DNA from: Devosia sp. 66-22
GTDB lineage: Bacteria; Pseudomonadota; Alphaproteobacteria; Rhizobiales; Devosiaceae
Length of the DNA: 64,000 bases
NCBI GenBank assembly: GCA_001899065.1
Contig: MKUZ01000023.1
Coordinates: 36,233-100,232 of the forward strand
Direction: 5' to 3'
Shown here: positions 43,016 to 52,085 of the stretch, in pieces
How the letters are laid out: the number at the start of each line of letters is the position of its first letter
Position numbering within the stretch: the first letter of the stretch is position 1
The notes under the pieces: generated by a model
The model's database searches: none
The model's input: the letters and a program-made list of their open reading frames with translations, nothing else
Told to the model about the DNA's origin: nothing
Made by a program: the position numbers and the translations under genes

Positions 43016-43780
43016 CTACCCTTCGACGATCTCGATCGTCTCAGCGGGCACCTCGGTCGATGCTGGCACCATGCGCACCGGCATCGTGCCGATAGCGTCG
43101 AGTCCGGCGGCGAGGCGGATGTGGCGTTCGGTGGGGCACACATTCAGCAGGGCGTCGAAGCCGATCCAGCCCAGGCCTTCGTCGAAGGCTTCGCCCCAGG
43201 CGTGGAACGAGGCGGCGCCGTCCTCGTCCAGCAGATAGCCGGTGACGTAGCGGGCGGGGATGTCGAGGGCGCGGGCGGCGCCGATGAAGGCGTGGGCGAG
43301 GTCGGCCGGCGCGGAGCCCGAAGCCTGTTCCTGGACGCCTGCCGACTGCGACTGGTGCATCGCGGCTCGGCCCTCATGCAGGCGGCCCATGATTTCGTGC
43401 AGCGCGGCGATGCGGCCGCCCGATGGGTCGATGCCGTCGATCAGCGCGGCGTCGGGCTTTGTCTGCCGTGTCGGGCGGCGGAACATGGCCGGCGGCGGAT
43501 CGTATTCGAGGCGGCCGAGCACGCCCGCCCGGTCGATGGTTTCAACCGTACCGCTGACCGTGACCCGCAGGGTGTCGCCCGGCTTCGTCTGGCTCACCAG
43601 GTACGCCTTGTTGCCGAAGCCGTCGCGGAACGTCGCCGCATCGGCGAAACCGGGCATCTCGATGGACCAGCGTTCCACTCGCTGCTGCGGCGTCGACAGC
43701 GCCGTGAGCAGCACATGCTCGACGGCGCGCGAAGGCGAGGCCAGCGGGCAGGTCAGGGTGTGGGTGACGGTCAGCTTCAT
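43016..43780 (-). CDS. Transglutaminase-like protein lacking the usual catalytic cysteine
   Basis: A 254-residue protein of the bacterial transglutaminase family that accompanies alpha-E and ATP-grasp genes. The beta-sandwich N-terminus, the RALDIPARYVTGYL strand, FHAWGEAF (H193) and GWIGFD (D209) are present. In most relatives the sequence before the conserved AH reads GVCQDFAH; here it reads SAPADLAH, with P158 in place of the nucleophilic cysteine. The remaining cysteines (C11, C215) lie elsewhere. It may therefore be a non-catalytic member. The start overlaps the alpha-E stop by one base. Confidence 0.75.
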   Translation of the reverse strand: MKLTVTHTLTCPLASPSRAVEHVLLTALSTPQQRVERWSIEMPGFADAATFRDGFGNKAYLVSQTKPGDTLRVTVSGTVETIDRAGVLGRLEYDPPPAMFRRPTRQTKPDAALIDGIDPSGGRIAALHEIMGRLHEGRAAMHQSQSAGVQEQASGSAPADLAHAFIGAARALDIPARYVTGYLLDEDGAASFHAWGEAFDEGLGWIGFDALLNVCPTERHIRLAAGLDAIGTMPVRMVPASTEVPAETIEIVEG

Positions 43781-44724
43781 CAGTAGAAGTTGTAGCTCTC
43801 GGCGATGGCTTCGGTGATCTGGTTGTTCTTGGAGATGAACTCGGTGAGGAAATCGTGCAGACCGTAGGCGAAAATGCGGTCCATCGAATTGCCCTCGAGC
43901 ATGGCCGTCACTTCGGCGGCTGCGGCGTGGCCGGCGCCCTTGCCGCCATAGATCTCCTCGAGCATGTCGAGCGTGCGGTTGATCCAGCCGATCGAGAAGA
44001 TCAGCGAGCGCGGCATCTCGGGGCGGAGGATCAGGTAGTCGGCGATGTTCCACGCCTTGAAGCGGTCGTGATAGACATGGCGATAGCTACGATGCGCCGA
44101 CGCCGCGCGTAGAATGAGAGTCCATTGCTGGATGTCGACATCGCCGCCGATAAGGTCGGTGCGCGGCAGCAGCACATAGTATTTCATGTCGAGGATGCGT
44201 GCCGTGTTGTCGGCGCGCTCGACGAAATTGCCGATCTGGCTGAAGGCATAGCCGTCATCGCGCAGGAACGTCGAGAGCAGGGCGCCGCGATAGCGGTGGC
44301 TGACGGTGCGCACCCAGCGCAGCAGCTCGACCAGCCGGCTGCCGGTGGTTTCGCGCGGATCGATCGAGGCGAATTCGAGCCAGGCCGAATTGAGCGATTC
44401 CCACATGTCCGAAGTGAGCGCCGTGCGGACCGAGCGCGCATTGGTGCGCGCCGCGAGGAGGCAGGAGCGGACGGAGGAGGGATTGGTCTCGTCGAACAGC
44501 ATGAACTGGCTGACATTGGCGACGTCGGCGACCTCGTGCTTGCGCTCGAAATCCTCGTCGACTTCGGCGGCCCGCAGCATCGACACGAGGTGCTCGCTGG
44601 CGCCGCCTTCGCGCTGCGATGTGAGGCTCATGCGGTAGCCGACCTCAAGCAGGCGCGCCATGTTTTCGGCGCGCTCGATATAGCGCGACAGCCAGAACAG
44701 GTTCTGCGCGGTGCGGCCCAGCAT
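43780..44724 (-). CDS. Alpha-E domain protein
   Basis: A 314-residue all-helical alpha-E domain protein. The N-terminus LGRTAQNLFWLSRYIERAENMARLLEV is the family signature (two pieces shown here without gap: LGRTAQNLFWLSRY and IERAENMARLL). Alpha-E proteins occur with circularly permuted ATP-grasp ligases and transglutaminases in predicted peptide-modification operons; the biochemical role is not established. Here it sits between those two partners, contiguous with both. Confidence 0.9.
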   Translation of the reverse strand: MLGRTAQNLFWLSRYIERAENMARLLEVGYRMSLTSQREGGASEHLVSMLRAAEVDEDFERKHEVADVANVSQFMLFDETNPSSVRSCLLAARTNARSVRTALTSDMWESLNSAWLEFASIDPRETTGSRLVELLRWVRTVSHRYRGALLSTFLRDDGYAFSQIGNFVERADNTARILDMKYYVLLPRTDLIGGDVDIQQWTLILRAASAHRSYRHVYHDRFKAWNIADYLILRPEMPRSLIFSIGWINRTLDMLEEIYGGKGAGHAAAAEVTAMLEGNSMDRIFAYGLHDFLTEFISKNNQITEAIAESYNFY

Positions 44725-46146
44725 CTAGTCCTCCAGCACCCAGGTGTCCTTGGTGCCGCCGCCCTGCGACGAGTTCACCACCAGCGAGCCCTCCTTGAGC
44801 GCGACGCGCGTCAGGCCGCCCGGCGTGATGCGGATCTGGTCGCCGACGAGGACATAGGGGCGCAGGTCGACATGGCGTGGCGCGATGCCGGCATCGACAT
44901 AGGTCGGGCAGGTCGAGAGGGCGAGCGTGGGCTGGACGATGTAATTGTCGGGGCGCTCGATGATCTTGTTGCGGAAGAGCTCGTGCTGCTCCCGGGTCGA
45001 GGTCGGGCCGACAAGCATGCCGTAGCCGCCTGAGCCGTGCACTTCCTTGACCACCAGCTCGGCGATGTGCTCGAGCACATAGGCGCGCTCGTCGGGCTTG
45101 GTGCAGTTGTAGGTTGGCACGTTCGAGAGCAAGGCCTTCTCGCCCAGGTAGAACTCGATGATCTCGGGCACGTAGGTGTAGACCGCCTTGTCGTCGGCGA
45201 TGCCGGTGCCGGGCGCGTTGACCAGGGTGACGTTGCCGGCGCGATAGGCATCGAACAGGCCGGGCACGCCCAGCATCGAATCCGGCTTGAAGGTGAGCGG
45301 ATCGAGATAGTCGTCGTCGATGCGGCGGTAGATCACGTCCACGCGGCGCGGGCCGGTGGTGGTGCGCATATAGACCTTGCCGTTTTCGACAAACAGATCC
45401 TGCCCCTCGCAGAGCTCGGCGCCCATCTGGTCGGCAAGGAAGCTGTGTTCGAAATAGGCGGAATTATAGATGCCGGGGGTGAGCACGGCGAGCGTGGGCG
45501 AGCCGCTGGCGCCGCGCGGCGCGACGGATTCGAGCGTGCGGCGCAGGTTCTCGGGATAGGTCTCGACCGGCGCCACCTTGGTGCGCTGGAAGAGATCGGG
45601 CGCGAGTTGCAGCATCGCCTCGCGGTCCTCGAGCATGTAGCTGACGCCCGAGGGGGTGCGCAAATTGTCCTCGAGCACATACCATTCGTCGGGCGAGACA
45701 CGGACGAGATCGACGCCGATGATGTGCGAGTAGATGCCGCGCGCCGGATCGAGCCCCATCATTTCGGGGCAGAACGCCGAATTGTTGAGGATCAGCTTTT
45801 CGGGGACGCGGCCGGCCTTGAGGATTTCCTGGCGGTGGTAGATGTCGTGGAGAAAGGCGTTGAGCGCACGCACGCGCTGCTCGATGCCCTTGCTCAGCTT
45901 GCGCCATTCGATCGCCGAGATGATGCGCGGGATGATGTCGAAGGGGATGAGCTTTTCGGTGCCTTCGTTCGACCCGTAGACCGCGAAGGTGATGCCCAGT
46001 CGCCGGAAGATGCCCTCGGCATCGGCCGCCATCAGCCCAAGGGCCTGCGGCTTCTGTTCCTTCAGCCACTGCTCGAGGACCCGATAGGGTTCGCGGACGG
46101 AGCCATCCGCATTTGTCATTTCGTCGAAGGCGGACGGTCCCGGCAT
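44725..46146 (-). CDS. Circularly permuted ATP-grasp protein
   Basis: A 473-residue member of the circularly permuted ATP-grasp family (type 2), predicted to make amide/peptide bonds with ATP. The N-terminal FDEMTNADGSVREPYRVLEQWL-like block, GVDLVRVSPDEWYVLEDN, DVIYRRIDDDYLDPL and the C-terminal GGTKDTWVLED are family features. The start at 46146 is chosen for its GGAG spaced 4 bases before ATG; an in-frame ATG at 46197 lacks one. The stop abuts the alpha-E start. The gene is divergent from the dehydrogenase at 46251. Confidence 0.9.
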   Translation of the reverse strand: MPGPSAFDEMTNADGSVREPYRVLEQWLKEQKPQALGLMAADAEGIFRRLGITFAVYGSNEGTEKLIPFDIIPRIISAIEWRKLSKGIEQRVRALNAFLHDIYHRQEILKAGRVPEKLILNNSAFCPEMMGLDPARGIYSHIIGVDLVRVSPDEWYVLEDNLRTPSGVSYMLEDREAMLQLAPDLFQRTKVAPVETYPENLRRTLESVAPRGASGSPTLAVLTPGIYNSAYFEHSFLADQMGAELCEGQDLFVENGKVYMRTTTGPRRVDVIYRRIDDDYLDPLTFKPDSMLGVPGLFDAYRAGNVTLVNAPGTGIADDKAVYTYVPEIIEFYLGEKALLSNVPTYNCTKPDERAYVLEHIAELVVKEVHGSGGYGMLVGPTSTREQHELFRNKIIERPDNYIVQPTLALSTCPTYVDAGIAPRHVDLRPYVLVGDQIRITPGGLTRVALKEGSLVVNSSQGGGTKDTWVLED

Positions 46147-46250
46147 AAACTCCAGCGCTACGTAATACGGCAACCCACTGCTGCAACATTGCTGCACGTT
46201 TGCGGGCCGTTCGGCAAGCGGCTAAACAACGGGCCGGCGAGGAGTATCCA

Positions 46251-47180
46251 ATGACGATCGAGATTTTGCAGACCAACAAGCTGCTGGCGTCCTGCGAGGC
46301 GGCGCTGGCGGAACGCTACACGGTCCACCGGCTGCACGAAGCGGCCGATCCCGACGCGCTGCTCGCCGACATCGCCGGGCGGGTGCGCGGCATCGCCGGC
46401 CAGCGCGCAAGCCGCGAGCTGATCGGCAAGCTGCCAAAGCTCGAGATCATCGCCAATTTCGGCGTCGGTTATGACGGCATCGATACCGCCGCGGCGCGCG
46501 AGCGCGGCATCCGCGTCACCAACACGCCCAACGTGCTCAACGACGCCGTCGCCGAGATCACCATCGGGCTGATGATCGCGCTCGCCCGCCGCATTCCGCA
46601 GGCCGACCGCTTCGTGCGCGAGGGCAGGTGGCTCGAGGGCGGCTATCCGCTGCTGACCGAGCTCAACGGCAAGACCGTGGGCATTCTCGGGCTGGGGCGG
46701 ATCGGCAAGGAGATCGCCGTTCGGGCGCAGGCCATGAAGATGCGCGTCGTCTATCACGGTCGCCGCCGGCAGCCCGACGAGCCCTATGTCTATTACGACG
46801 CACTGACCGATATGGCGCGCGACTGCGACTGGCTGGTGCTCATCGCGCCCGGCGGCAAGGGCACCGAGAAGATCGTGTCGCGCCAGGTGCTCGCGGCGCT
46901 CGGTCCACAGGGCTGCCTCGTCAACATGGCGCGCGGTACGCTGGTCGATGAAGCCGCGCTGGTCGAGCTGCTCGCCAATGGCGGCCTCGGCGGTGCGGCG
47001 CTCGATGTGTTCGAGAAGGAGCCGCAGGTGCCTGAAGCGCTGTTCGGGCTCGACAATGTCGTGCTCTCGCCGCACCAGGGCAGCGCCACGCACCAGACCC
47101 GCAACAAGATGGGGGCGCTGGTGGTGGCCAATCTCGACGCGCATTTCGCCGGCGAGCCTCTTCCGAGCGCGGTGGTGTGA
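46251..47180 (+). CDS. 2-hydroxyacid dehydrogenase (glyoxylate/hydroxypyruvate reductase type)
   Basis: A 309-residue NAD(P)-dependent D-2-hydroxyacid dehydrogenase. Cofactor fold: GILGLGRIGKEIAVRAQAM. Catalytic residues are in the usual places: R in NMARGTLVDEAAL, E in FEKEPQVP, and H in SPHQGSAT (replacing the usual HIGSAT start with HQGS). GAGGAG precedes the ATG at 46251. It begins a four-gene operon with SDR, kinase-like and membrane genes, joined by TGATG and ATGA overlaps. The natural substrate is not known. Confidence 0.9.
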   Translation: MTIEILQTNKLLASCEAALAERYTVHRLHEAADPDALLADIAGRVRGIAGQRASRELIGKLPKLEIIANFGVGYDGIDTAAARERGIRVTNTPNVLNDAVAEITIGLMIALARRIPQADRFVREGRWLEGGYPLLTELNGKTVGILGLGRIGKEIAVRAQAMKMRVVYHGRRRQPDEPYVYYDALTDMARDCDWLVLIAPGGKGTEKIVSRQVLAALGPQGCLVNMARGTLVDEAALVELLANGGLGGAALDVFEKEPQVPEALFGLDNVVLSPHQGSATHQTRNKMGALVVANLDAHFAGEPLPSAVV

Positions 47181-47968
47181 TGCTGATCGATCTGACAGGG
47201 AAGGTTGCGATCGTTACCGGTGCCGGCCGCGGCATCGGCCGCGAGATCGCGCGGCGGTTTGCGCGCGAGGGGGCGACGGTGGTGGCGCTCGATATCCGCA
47301 AGGCGTGGCTCGAGGACATCGCCGCCGAGTGGGACCGCAATGGCTGGCCCGGCCAGCAGCATTTGTGCGACGTCACCGAGCGCGACATGATCGAGACCGC
47401 CGTGCGCACGGTGGACGAACAGCTCGGCCGTATCGATATCCTCGTCAACAATGCCGGCATCGCCAGCGGCGCGCGCGTCGAGGACATGGACGACGCAGTA
47501 TGGGGCATGAATCTCGACATCAACCTGTCGGGGGTGATGCGCATGTGCCGCGCCGTCATTCCGGTGATGAAGCGGCAGGGCGCGGGGCGCATCCTCAACG
47601 CCGCCTCGTTCGCCGCGATCATCCCCTCGATCGGCGGCGCGGCCTACTCGGCGTCGAAGGCCGGCGTCGAGAGTCTGACGCGCGTGCTGGCTGGAGAGCT
47701 CGGACCGCACAACATCACCGTCAATGCCTATGCGCCCGGCATGATCCCCACCGAGATGAACCACTTCGCCGAACGCCCCGGGCCAGAGCAGGAGCGGCTG
47801 CTCGATACACTGACGCTGCGCCGCTGGGGCACGCCGGACGACGTGGCGAGCCTCCTCGTCTTCCTCGCCTCCGATTTCGCCGGCTACATCACCGGCACCA
47901 TGGTCGACGTTTCGGGCGGCAAATTCGCGACGCAGATGCCCTGGGTCGCGCATCGTCCGCCGACATGA
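47180..47968 (+). CDS. Short-chain dehydrogenase/reductase
   Basis: A 262-residue classical SDR. The cofactor motif GAGRGIG, NNAGIA, and the catalytic S (ILNAASFAAI) with YSASK are present. ATG at 47180 overlaps the stop of the previous gene (TGATG). An aspartate ends strand 2 (ALDIRK), which favours NAD. With the flanking 2-hydroxyacid dehydrogenase and kinase-like gene it may act on a hydroxy acid or sugar acid; this is inferred from context. Confidence 0.9.
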   Translation: MLIDLTGKVAIVTGAGRGIGREIARRFAREGATVVALDIRKAWLEDIAAEWDRNGWPGQQHLCDVTERDMIETAVRTVDEQLGRIDILVNNAGIASGARVEDMDDAVWGMNLDINLSGVMRMCRAVIPVMKRQGAGRILNAASFAAIIPSIGGAAYSASKAGVESLTRVLAGELGPHNITVNAYAPGMIPTEMNHFAERPGPEQERLLDTLTLRRWGTPDDVASLLVFLASDFAGYITGTMVDVSGGKFATQMPWVAHRPPT

Positions 47969-48828
47969 GCCCGATTGCCGGCGACTATCGCGAGGCGATC
48001 CGCGCGGTGCGGCCCGACCTGGGCAACGTGCCGATGGTGCTCCACACACGCGGCTGGGACAGCAATGCGGTGGAAGCGGGCGACTCCATCTTCAAATTCC
48101 CCAAGCATCCGGACGCGCCGGCGCGGCTGCGGCGCGAGGCGAAGTTTCTTGCGCTGATCGGACCGCGCGTGCCGCTCGCGGTGCCGAGCATGAGGCTGCA
48201 TGAGAGCCCGATGCTGTTCTCCGAACATCTGACGATCCCCGGCGACGTCATCGAGACGGCCGGCTACGACGCGCTGGGCCCTGTCCAGCAGCAGGCGATG
48301 GCCGAAGCGCTCGCCGGCTTCTATGCGGCGCTGCACGCCATCCCGCTCGATGAGGCGATCGCGGCGGGCGCCGAGCCCAAGCCCGAATGGCCCGACATCG
48401 CCACGATCCTGCCCATGCTGCATGAGCGGCTCCCCACGTCGCTCCACGCCTTCGCCGAACAGGCGTTCGCGGCGTATGTCGAGCTGCCGCGCGAGGAGAC
48501 GATCTTCGGCTATTTCGACGGCCATGGCTGGAACATGGCGTTCGACCATGAGCGCGGCGTGCTCAACGGCGTCTACGATTTCGCCGATGCCGCGATCGGT
48601 CCGCTGAGCCGCGAATTCACCTATTCGAGCCTCACCTCGACCGACCTCACCGAGCGGCTGGTCACTGCCTATGAGCGGCGCACCGGCAAGCTGATCGACC
48701 GCCGCACCGTCGATCTGCGTACCACCGTGCAGCATTTGTCCGAGCTGGGCGAAGCGGAAGGCGAGGGAGTCAACCAATTCGCAACGACGGTCGCGCAATG
48801 GTGTGAGCTGCGTCTGCCGGGGGTTTGA
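47965..48828 (+). CDS. APH-family phosphotransferase
   Basis: A 287-residue protein of the aminoglycoside phosphotransferase/choline kinase-like fold. The N-lobe has FKFPKHP and an LRREAKFLALIG helix. The catalytic loop reads FDGHGWNMAF: the aspartate five places before the asparagine is kept, but the usual HGD start is changed to FDG. DFADAAIGP supplies the metal-binding aspartate. Natural substrate unknown; antibiotic resistance should not be assumed. The start overlaps the SDR stop (ATGA). Confidence 0.8.
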   Translation: MSPIAGDYREAIRAVRPDLGNVPMVLHTRGWDSNAVEAGDSIFKFPKHPDAPARLRREAKFLALIGPRVPLAVPSMRLHESPMLFSEHLTIPGDVIETAGYDALGPVQQQAMAEALAGFYAALHAIPLDEAIAAGAEPKPEWPDIATILPMLHERLPTSLHAFAEQAFAAYVELPREETIFGYFDGHGWNMAFDHERGVLNGVYDFADAAIGPLSREFTYSSLTSTDLTERLVTAYERRTGKLIDRRTVDLRTTVQHLSELGEAEGEGVNQFATTVAQWCELRLPGV

Positions 48829-48831
48829 GCG

Positions 48832-50178
48832 ATGAGCAATGGGTTGACGGCGACCGTGATCGCGGTGGTGACCTTTGTCTGCCTGCTGTTCTACACGCCG
48901 CAGACCGAGAGCTCGCAGGTCATCACGCGCGTCGGCCTGACGGTGGCGATCGTCGAGGACGGCAGCCTCACCATCGACCGCTGGGCGCCCGACACCGTCG
49001 ACAAGGCGCTGGTCGACGGCCACTATTATGCCGACAAGGCGCCCGGCCTGTCGCTGCTGGCCGTACCACCCGTCTGGATCACCAAGGTCCTGCGCAATGC
49101 CTTCGGCGCGACCGAGGACGCTCACACGGTCCGCATCTTCATGATCTATGCGCAGGTCGCGACGATGGCGGTCGTGGGCCTGCCGGCAGCGATTGCCGCC
49201 GCACTGGTCTATCTGATGGCGCTGCGCATGGGCGCGAGCCGCCAGGGCGCGGTGTTCGGCAGCCTCGCCATCGCCATCGGCTCGCCCTTCTTCTACTGGT
49301 CGACGACGTTCTTCGCCCACTCGCTGGTGGGCAGCCTGCTCATCTTCATGATGGCGCTGGCCTATGACCGGGAGAAATGGGAGTTCTGGCGCGGCCTCGC
49401 GATCGGCCTCCTCGCGGGCTACACCGTCGTTGTCGATTTCGTCGGCGGCTTTGCGATCACCGTCGCCGGCGTCGTGCTGCTGGTGATGGTGTGGCGCCCG
49501 TCGCTGCCGGCGCATCTGCGCTTCGCGCTCGGCGTCGTGCTGGGCGCGGCCGCGGGTGCCGTGCCGCTGCTCGTCTACAACTACCTGGCGTTCGGCTCGC
49601 CGTTCCAGCTCGGCTATATGAGCGTGGTCGGCTTCGAGGGCATGAAGACCGGCTTCTTCGGCATCGGCCTTCCGGACCCGGTGGTGGTGCTGGAACTGCT
49701 GTTCGGCGGCTATCGCGGGCTGCTACCACTGGCGCCGGTGCTGGTGCTCGTGCCGTTCGGCCTGGTGCTGATGTACCGCCGCCCCGACAACCGGCCGCTG
49801 GCCAACGTCATCATCGCGGTGACGCTGACGCTGTTTCTCATCAACGCCGGTTACTATTACTGGCATGGCGGCTGGTCGACCGGGCCGCGCCACCTCGTTC
49901 CGACCTTGCCCCTGCTCGGGCTCGCGCTCGCCTTCGCGCTGCCGGCAGGACGCTGGACGCGCGTAGCGGCGCTCGTGCTGCTGGCTTGGGGGCTGGTGCT
50001 GTCGGCGCTGATCGCCTCGACCTGGGTCTTCGCCGACGAATTCGTGTCGTGGCCGCTGCTCGACGTCTATTTGCCGAGCGCGCTCAACCCGATGACGTGG
50101 ATCCGCAATGTGTCGTTGATGCTGCCCGGCTGGGCCGCCTTTGCGCTGCTCTACCGCATGGCGGGCCGAACGGCCTAG
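48832..50178 (+). CDS. Polytopic membrane protein, GT-C glycosyltransferase-like
   Basis: A 448-residue inner-membrane protein with about 11 hydrophobic segments. Near residue 60 a periplasmic loop reads DGHYYADKAPGLSLL, the pattern seen in GT-C/GT39-like membrane proteins that transfer sugars from lipid carriers. A conserved YYYWHGGWSTGPRH lies near 345-358. It starts 3 bases after the kinase-like gene and ends that operon. No clear DxD/ExD catalytic site can be assigned by eye, so the enzymatic role is tentative. Confidence 0.65.
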   Translation: MSNGLTATVIAVVTFVCLLFYTPQTESSQVITRVGLTVAIVEDGSLTIDRWAPDTVDKALVDGHYYADKAPGLSLLAVPPVWITKVLRNAFGATEDAHTVRIFMIYAQVATMAVVGLPAAIAAALVYLMALRMGASRQGAVFGSLAIAIGSPFFYWSTTFFAHSLVGSLLIFMMALAYDREKWEFWRGLAIGLLAGYTVVVDFVGGFAITVAGVVLLVMVWRPSLPAHLRFALGVVLGAAAGAVPLLVYNYLAFGSPFQLGYMSVVGFEGMKTGFFGIGLPDPVVVLELLFGGYRGLLPLAPVLVLVPFGLVLMYRRPDNRPLANVIIAVTLTLFLINAGYYYWHGGWSTGPRHLVPTLPLLGLALAFALPAGRWTRVAALVLLAWGLVLSALIASTWVFADEFVSWPLLDVYLPSALNPMTWIRNVSLMLPGWAAFALLYRMAGRTA

Positions 50179-50582
50179 TGCCAGAGGCCGAACAGCACGC
50201 CCATCAGCACCAGCGAGACAAGGTTCGAGCCCATATTGATGGCGACGAGCTTGAGCGGGCGGTTCTCATAGGGCCAGAGCGGCAGGTGCGTCGCGAGGAC
50301 GAAACCGAGCCAGTTGAGCAGCCCCACCAGCGCGCCCGCCCACCAGGTGCTGGCGCCGGCATAGACCACCGCGTGGAACAGCACGAAGCTCAGGATCAGC
50401 GACATCACGAGGTCGATGACGATCGCCCGCGGCAGCCCCTTCTGCATGGTCTCGGGCGTGACGCCGGTCAGTGCCTGCCAAGGCTTCACGAACAGCGCCG
50501 GCGAATACCACACGGTCCCCACCACCATGCGCAGCAGCGCGGCGATGACGACCATCCACCAGTTGATCGGAATTTGAGTCAT
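50175..50582 (-). CDS. DUF1761-like membrane protein
   Basis: A 135-residue membrane protein with four hydrophobic segments. NWWMVVIAALLRMVVGTVWYSPALF at the N-terminus and GALVGLLNWLGFVLA in the third segment are DUF1761-type. GAGGGGGAAG before the ATG at 50582 fixes the start. Function unknown. Its stop overlaps that of the convergent preceding gene by 4 bases. Confidence 0.75.
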   Translation of the reverse strand: MTQIPINWWMVVIAALLRMVVGTVWYSPALFVKPWQALTGVTPETMQKGLPRAIVIDLVMSLILSFVLFHAVVYAGASTWWAGALVGLLNWLGFVLATHLPLWPYENRPLKLVAINMGSNLVSLVLMGVLFGLWH

Positions 50583-50657
50583 GTCGCTTCCCCCTCGGTT
50601 GCAGATATGTGCGCTCAACGCGGGGCCGGAGCAAGCGGCATCCCCTCATCCGCACTT

Positions 50658-51500
50658 CTACTCCCGCGCGACGTGCCGCGCGTGGTCGGTCGGCGGGCGG
50701 CCGACGATGCGGGTGAAGTCGTTGGTGAAGTGCGCCTGGTCGGAATAGCCCAGCTCGTGTGCAATGGCGGTCCAGTTCTGCGCCGTGCCGGACTCGGCGA
50801 TCTCGGCGGCTTCCATCAGCCGGTAGCGGCGGATGATCCATTTGAGGCCGACGCCCACATGGGTCTTGAACAGATGCTGCAGGGTGCGCTGCTTCATGCC
50901 GAAGCGACTGGCGACGACGGCGACCGAGGCGAGTTCGCGGTCGTCGCGGACGGCTGCGATGATGCGGCCGATCAGGTCGACACCAGGATCGGGCGCGGGC
51001 CGATGCGCGCTCAGCAGCGCCTCGCCGTCGGCGACGATCTCGGCATCGGTTGGCCGGTCGAGAAGGGCCAAGCGAAAGGCATCGTCAGCCGCAGGGAAGA
51101 CCTCGGTCGCGGGCAGGGTCCTGTCGGTGATCTCGTGCACATCGCGGCCAAAGAAGGCGCGGAAGGCGCCGGGGCGGAACTGGATGCCGAGCACGTCGCC
51201 GGCGCCCTCGAGATGGTAGGTGTATTTCGCCGTCGTCACCCCCGTGATCCAGCCGCGCTCGCGCGTGAAGGCGAGGTTGACGGCCGGATGCGGCAGCACT
51301 TCCGCCGTGTAGTCGGGCCGGCCGCGCAGGTCCCAGTGGATGATCCAGAAATGCTCGATGAAGGGCACGAGCCGGGACGATGGATAGTAGCGCCTGAGCG
51401 CAAAGTTCTGCTCGGCATGCGCGAGATCGAGCACGCCGCGATGCGGGCCGGGTTTTTCCGTCAGTTCCGTCTTTGCGGTTTTTTGCAAGCGCGTGGGCAC
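50658..51500 (-). CDS. AraC-family transcriptional regulator
   Basis: A 280-residue regulator with an N-terminal DUF6597-type sensor part (YYPSSRLVPFIEHFWIIHWD in pieces; LPHPAVNLAF) and a C-terminal AraC double helix-turn-helix (VASRFGMKQRTLQHLFK and IAHELGYSDQAHFTNDF). The start is a GTG at 51500; the next in-frame start would remove conserved sequence. It is divergent from the SRPBCC gene, which it may control. Confidence 0.85.
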   Translation of the reverse strand: MPTRLQKTAKTELTEKPGPHRGVLDLAHAEQNFALRRYYPSSRLVPFIEHFWIIHWDLRGRPDYTAEVLPHPAVNLAFTRERGWITGVTTAKYTYHLEGAGDVLGIQFRPGAFRAFFGRDVHEITDRTLPATEVFPAADDAFRLALLDRPTDAEIVADGEALLSAHRPAPDPGVDLIGRIIAAVRDDRELASVAVVASRFGMKQRTLQHLFKTHVGVGLKWIIRRYRLMEAAEIAESGTAQNWTAIAHELGYSDQAHFTNDFTRIVGRPPTDHARHVARE

Positions 51501-51542
51501 CAGTCGGGCCTAGAAGCGTTCCCTGAACAGAAGGAGAACACT

Positions 51543-51965
51543 ATGCCACTCACAGCCACCAAGTCCATCGTCATTGCCGCCCCGGCCACACGCGTGTGGG
51601 AGGCGCTGACCGACCCCGCGCAGATCAAGCAGTACATGTGGGGCGCCGAAGCCATCAGCGACTGGAAGCGGGGCAGTTCGCTGACCTATCGCGGCGAATG
51701 GGAGGGCAAGTCCTATGAGGACAAGGGCACGATCCTCGAGATCGACCCGCCGCGCCTGCTGCGCACCAACTACTACAGCCCGCTGAGCGGCAAGGCCGAC
51801 GCGCCGGAGAATTACGCCGAGGTGACGTACGCACTGGCGCCGGAAGCCGGCGGCACGAAGCTGACCGTGACGCAGACCAATGTCGAGGACGAGGCCGCGA
51901 AGGCGCGGTCGGAGGGGAACTGGGAGATGGCGCTTGGCTCGATCAAGACGATGATCGAGGGGTAG
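51543..51965 (+). CDS. SRPBCC (AHSA1-like) protein
   Basis: A 140-residue START-like fold protein. IAAPATRVWEALTDPAQIKQYMWGAE at the N-terminus (given here as IAAPATRVWEALTDP then IKQYMWG) and the final helix NWEMALGSIKTMIEG are typical of AHSA1-type SRPBCC proteins. AAGGAG lies 8 bases before the ATG at 51543. It shares a 42-base divergent gap with the AraC regulator. Ligand unknown. Confidence 0.88.
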   Translation: MPLTATKSIVIAAPATRVWEALTDPAQIKQYMWGAEAISDWKRGSSLTYRGEWEGKSYEDKGTILEIDPPRLLRTNYYSPLSGKADAPENYAEVTYALAPEAGGTKLTVTQTNVEDEAAKARSEGNWEMALGSIKTMIEG

Positions 51966-52046
51966 GCGCGGGCACAGGGCGAGCCACGCGACGCGTGGCG
52001 GGTGAGAGTTTCCGCTTTGCGTGTGACAGGGGCCATTCCACCGGCT

Positions 52047-52071
52047 GTCATCCCGCGCTCGCGGGAATGAC
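52047..52071. terminator. Hairpin between convergent genes
   Basis: GTCATCCCGCG (52047-52057) pairs with CGCGGGAATGAC (52060-52071) with one bulged base. It sits between the ends of the SRPBCC and ABC ATPase genes and probably ends both transcripts. The sequence belongs to the same palindrome type seen near 42.8-43.0 kb. Confidence 0.5.
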
Positions 52072-52085
52072 AATCGTGGGTGTTG

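Noticed and set aside
47965-48828. Aminoglycoside resistance gene
   Set aside because: Only the fold is shared; the catalytic loop differs from resistance enzymes and the gene sits in a metabolic operon.
49377-51965. Long plus-strand frame running from inside the membrane protein gene into the SRPBCC gene
   Set aside because: Only its last 140 codons (51543 on) have a start signal and a family; the rest overlaps genes on other frames.
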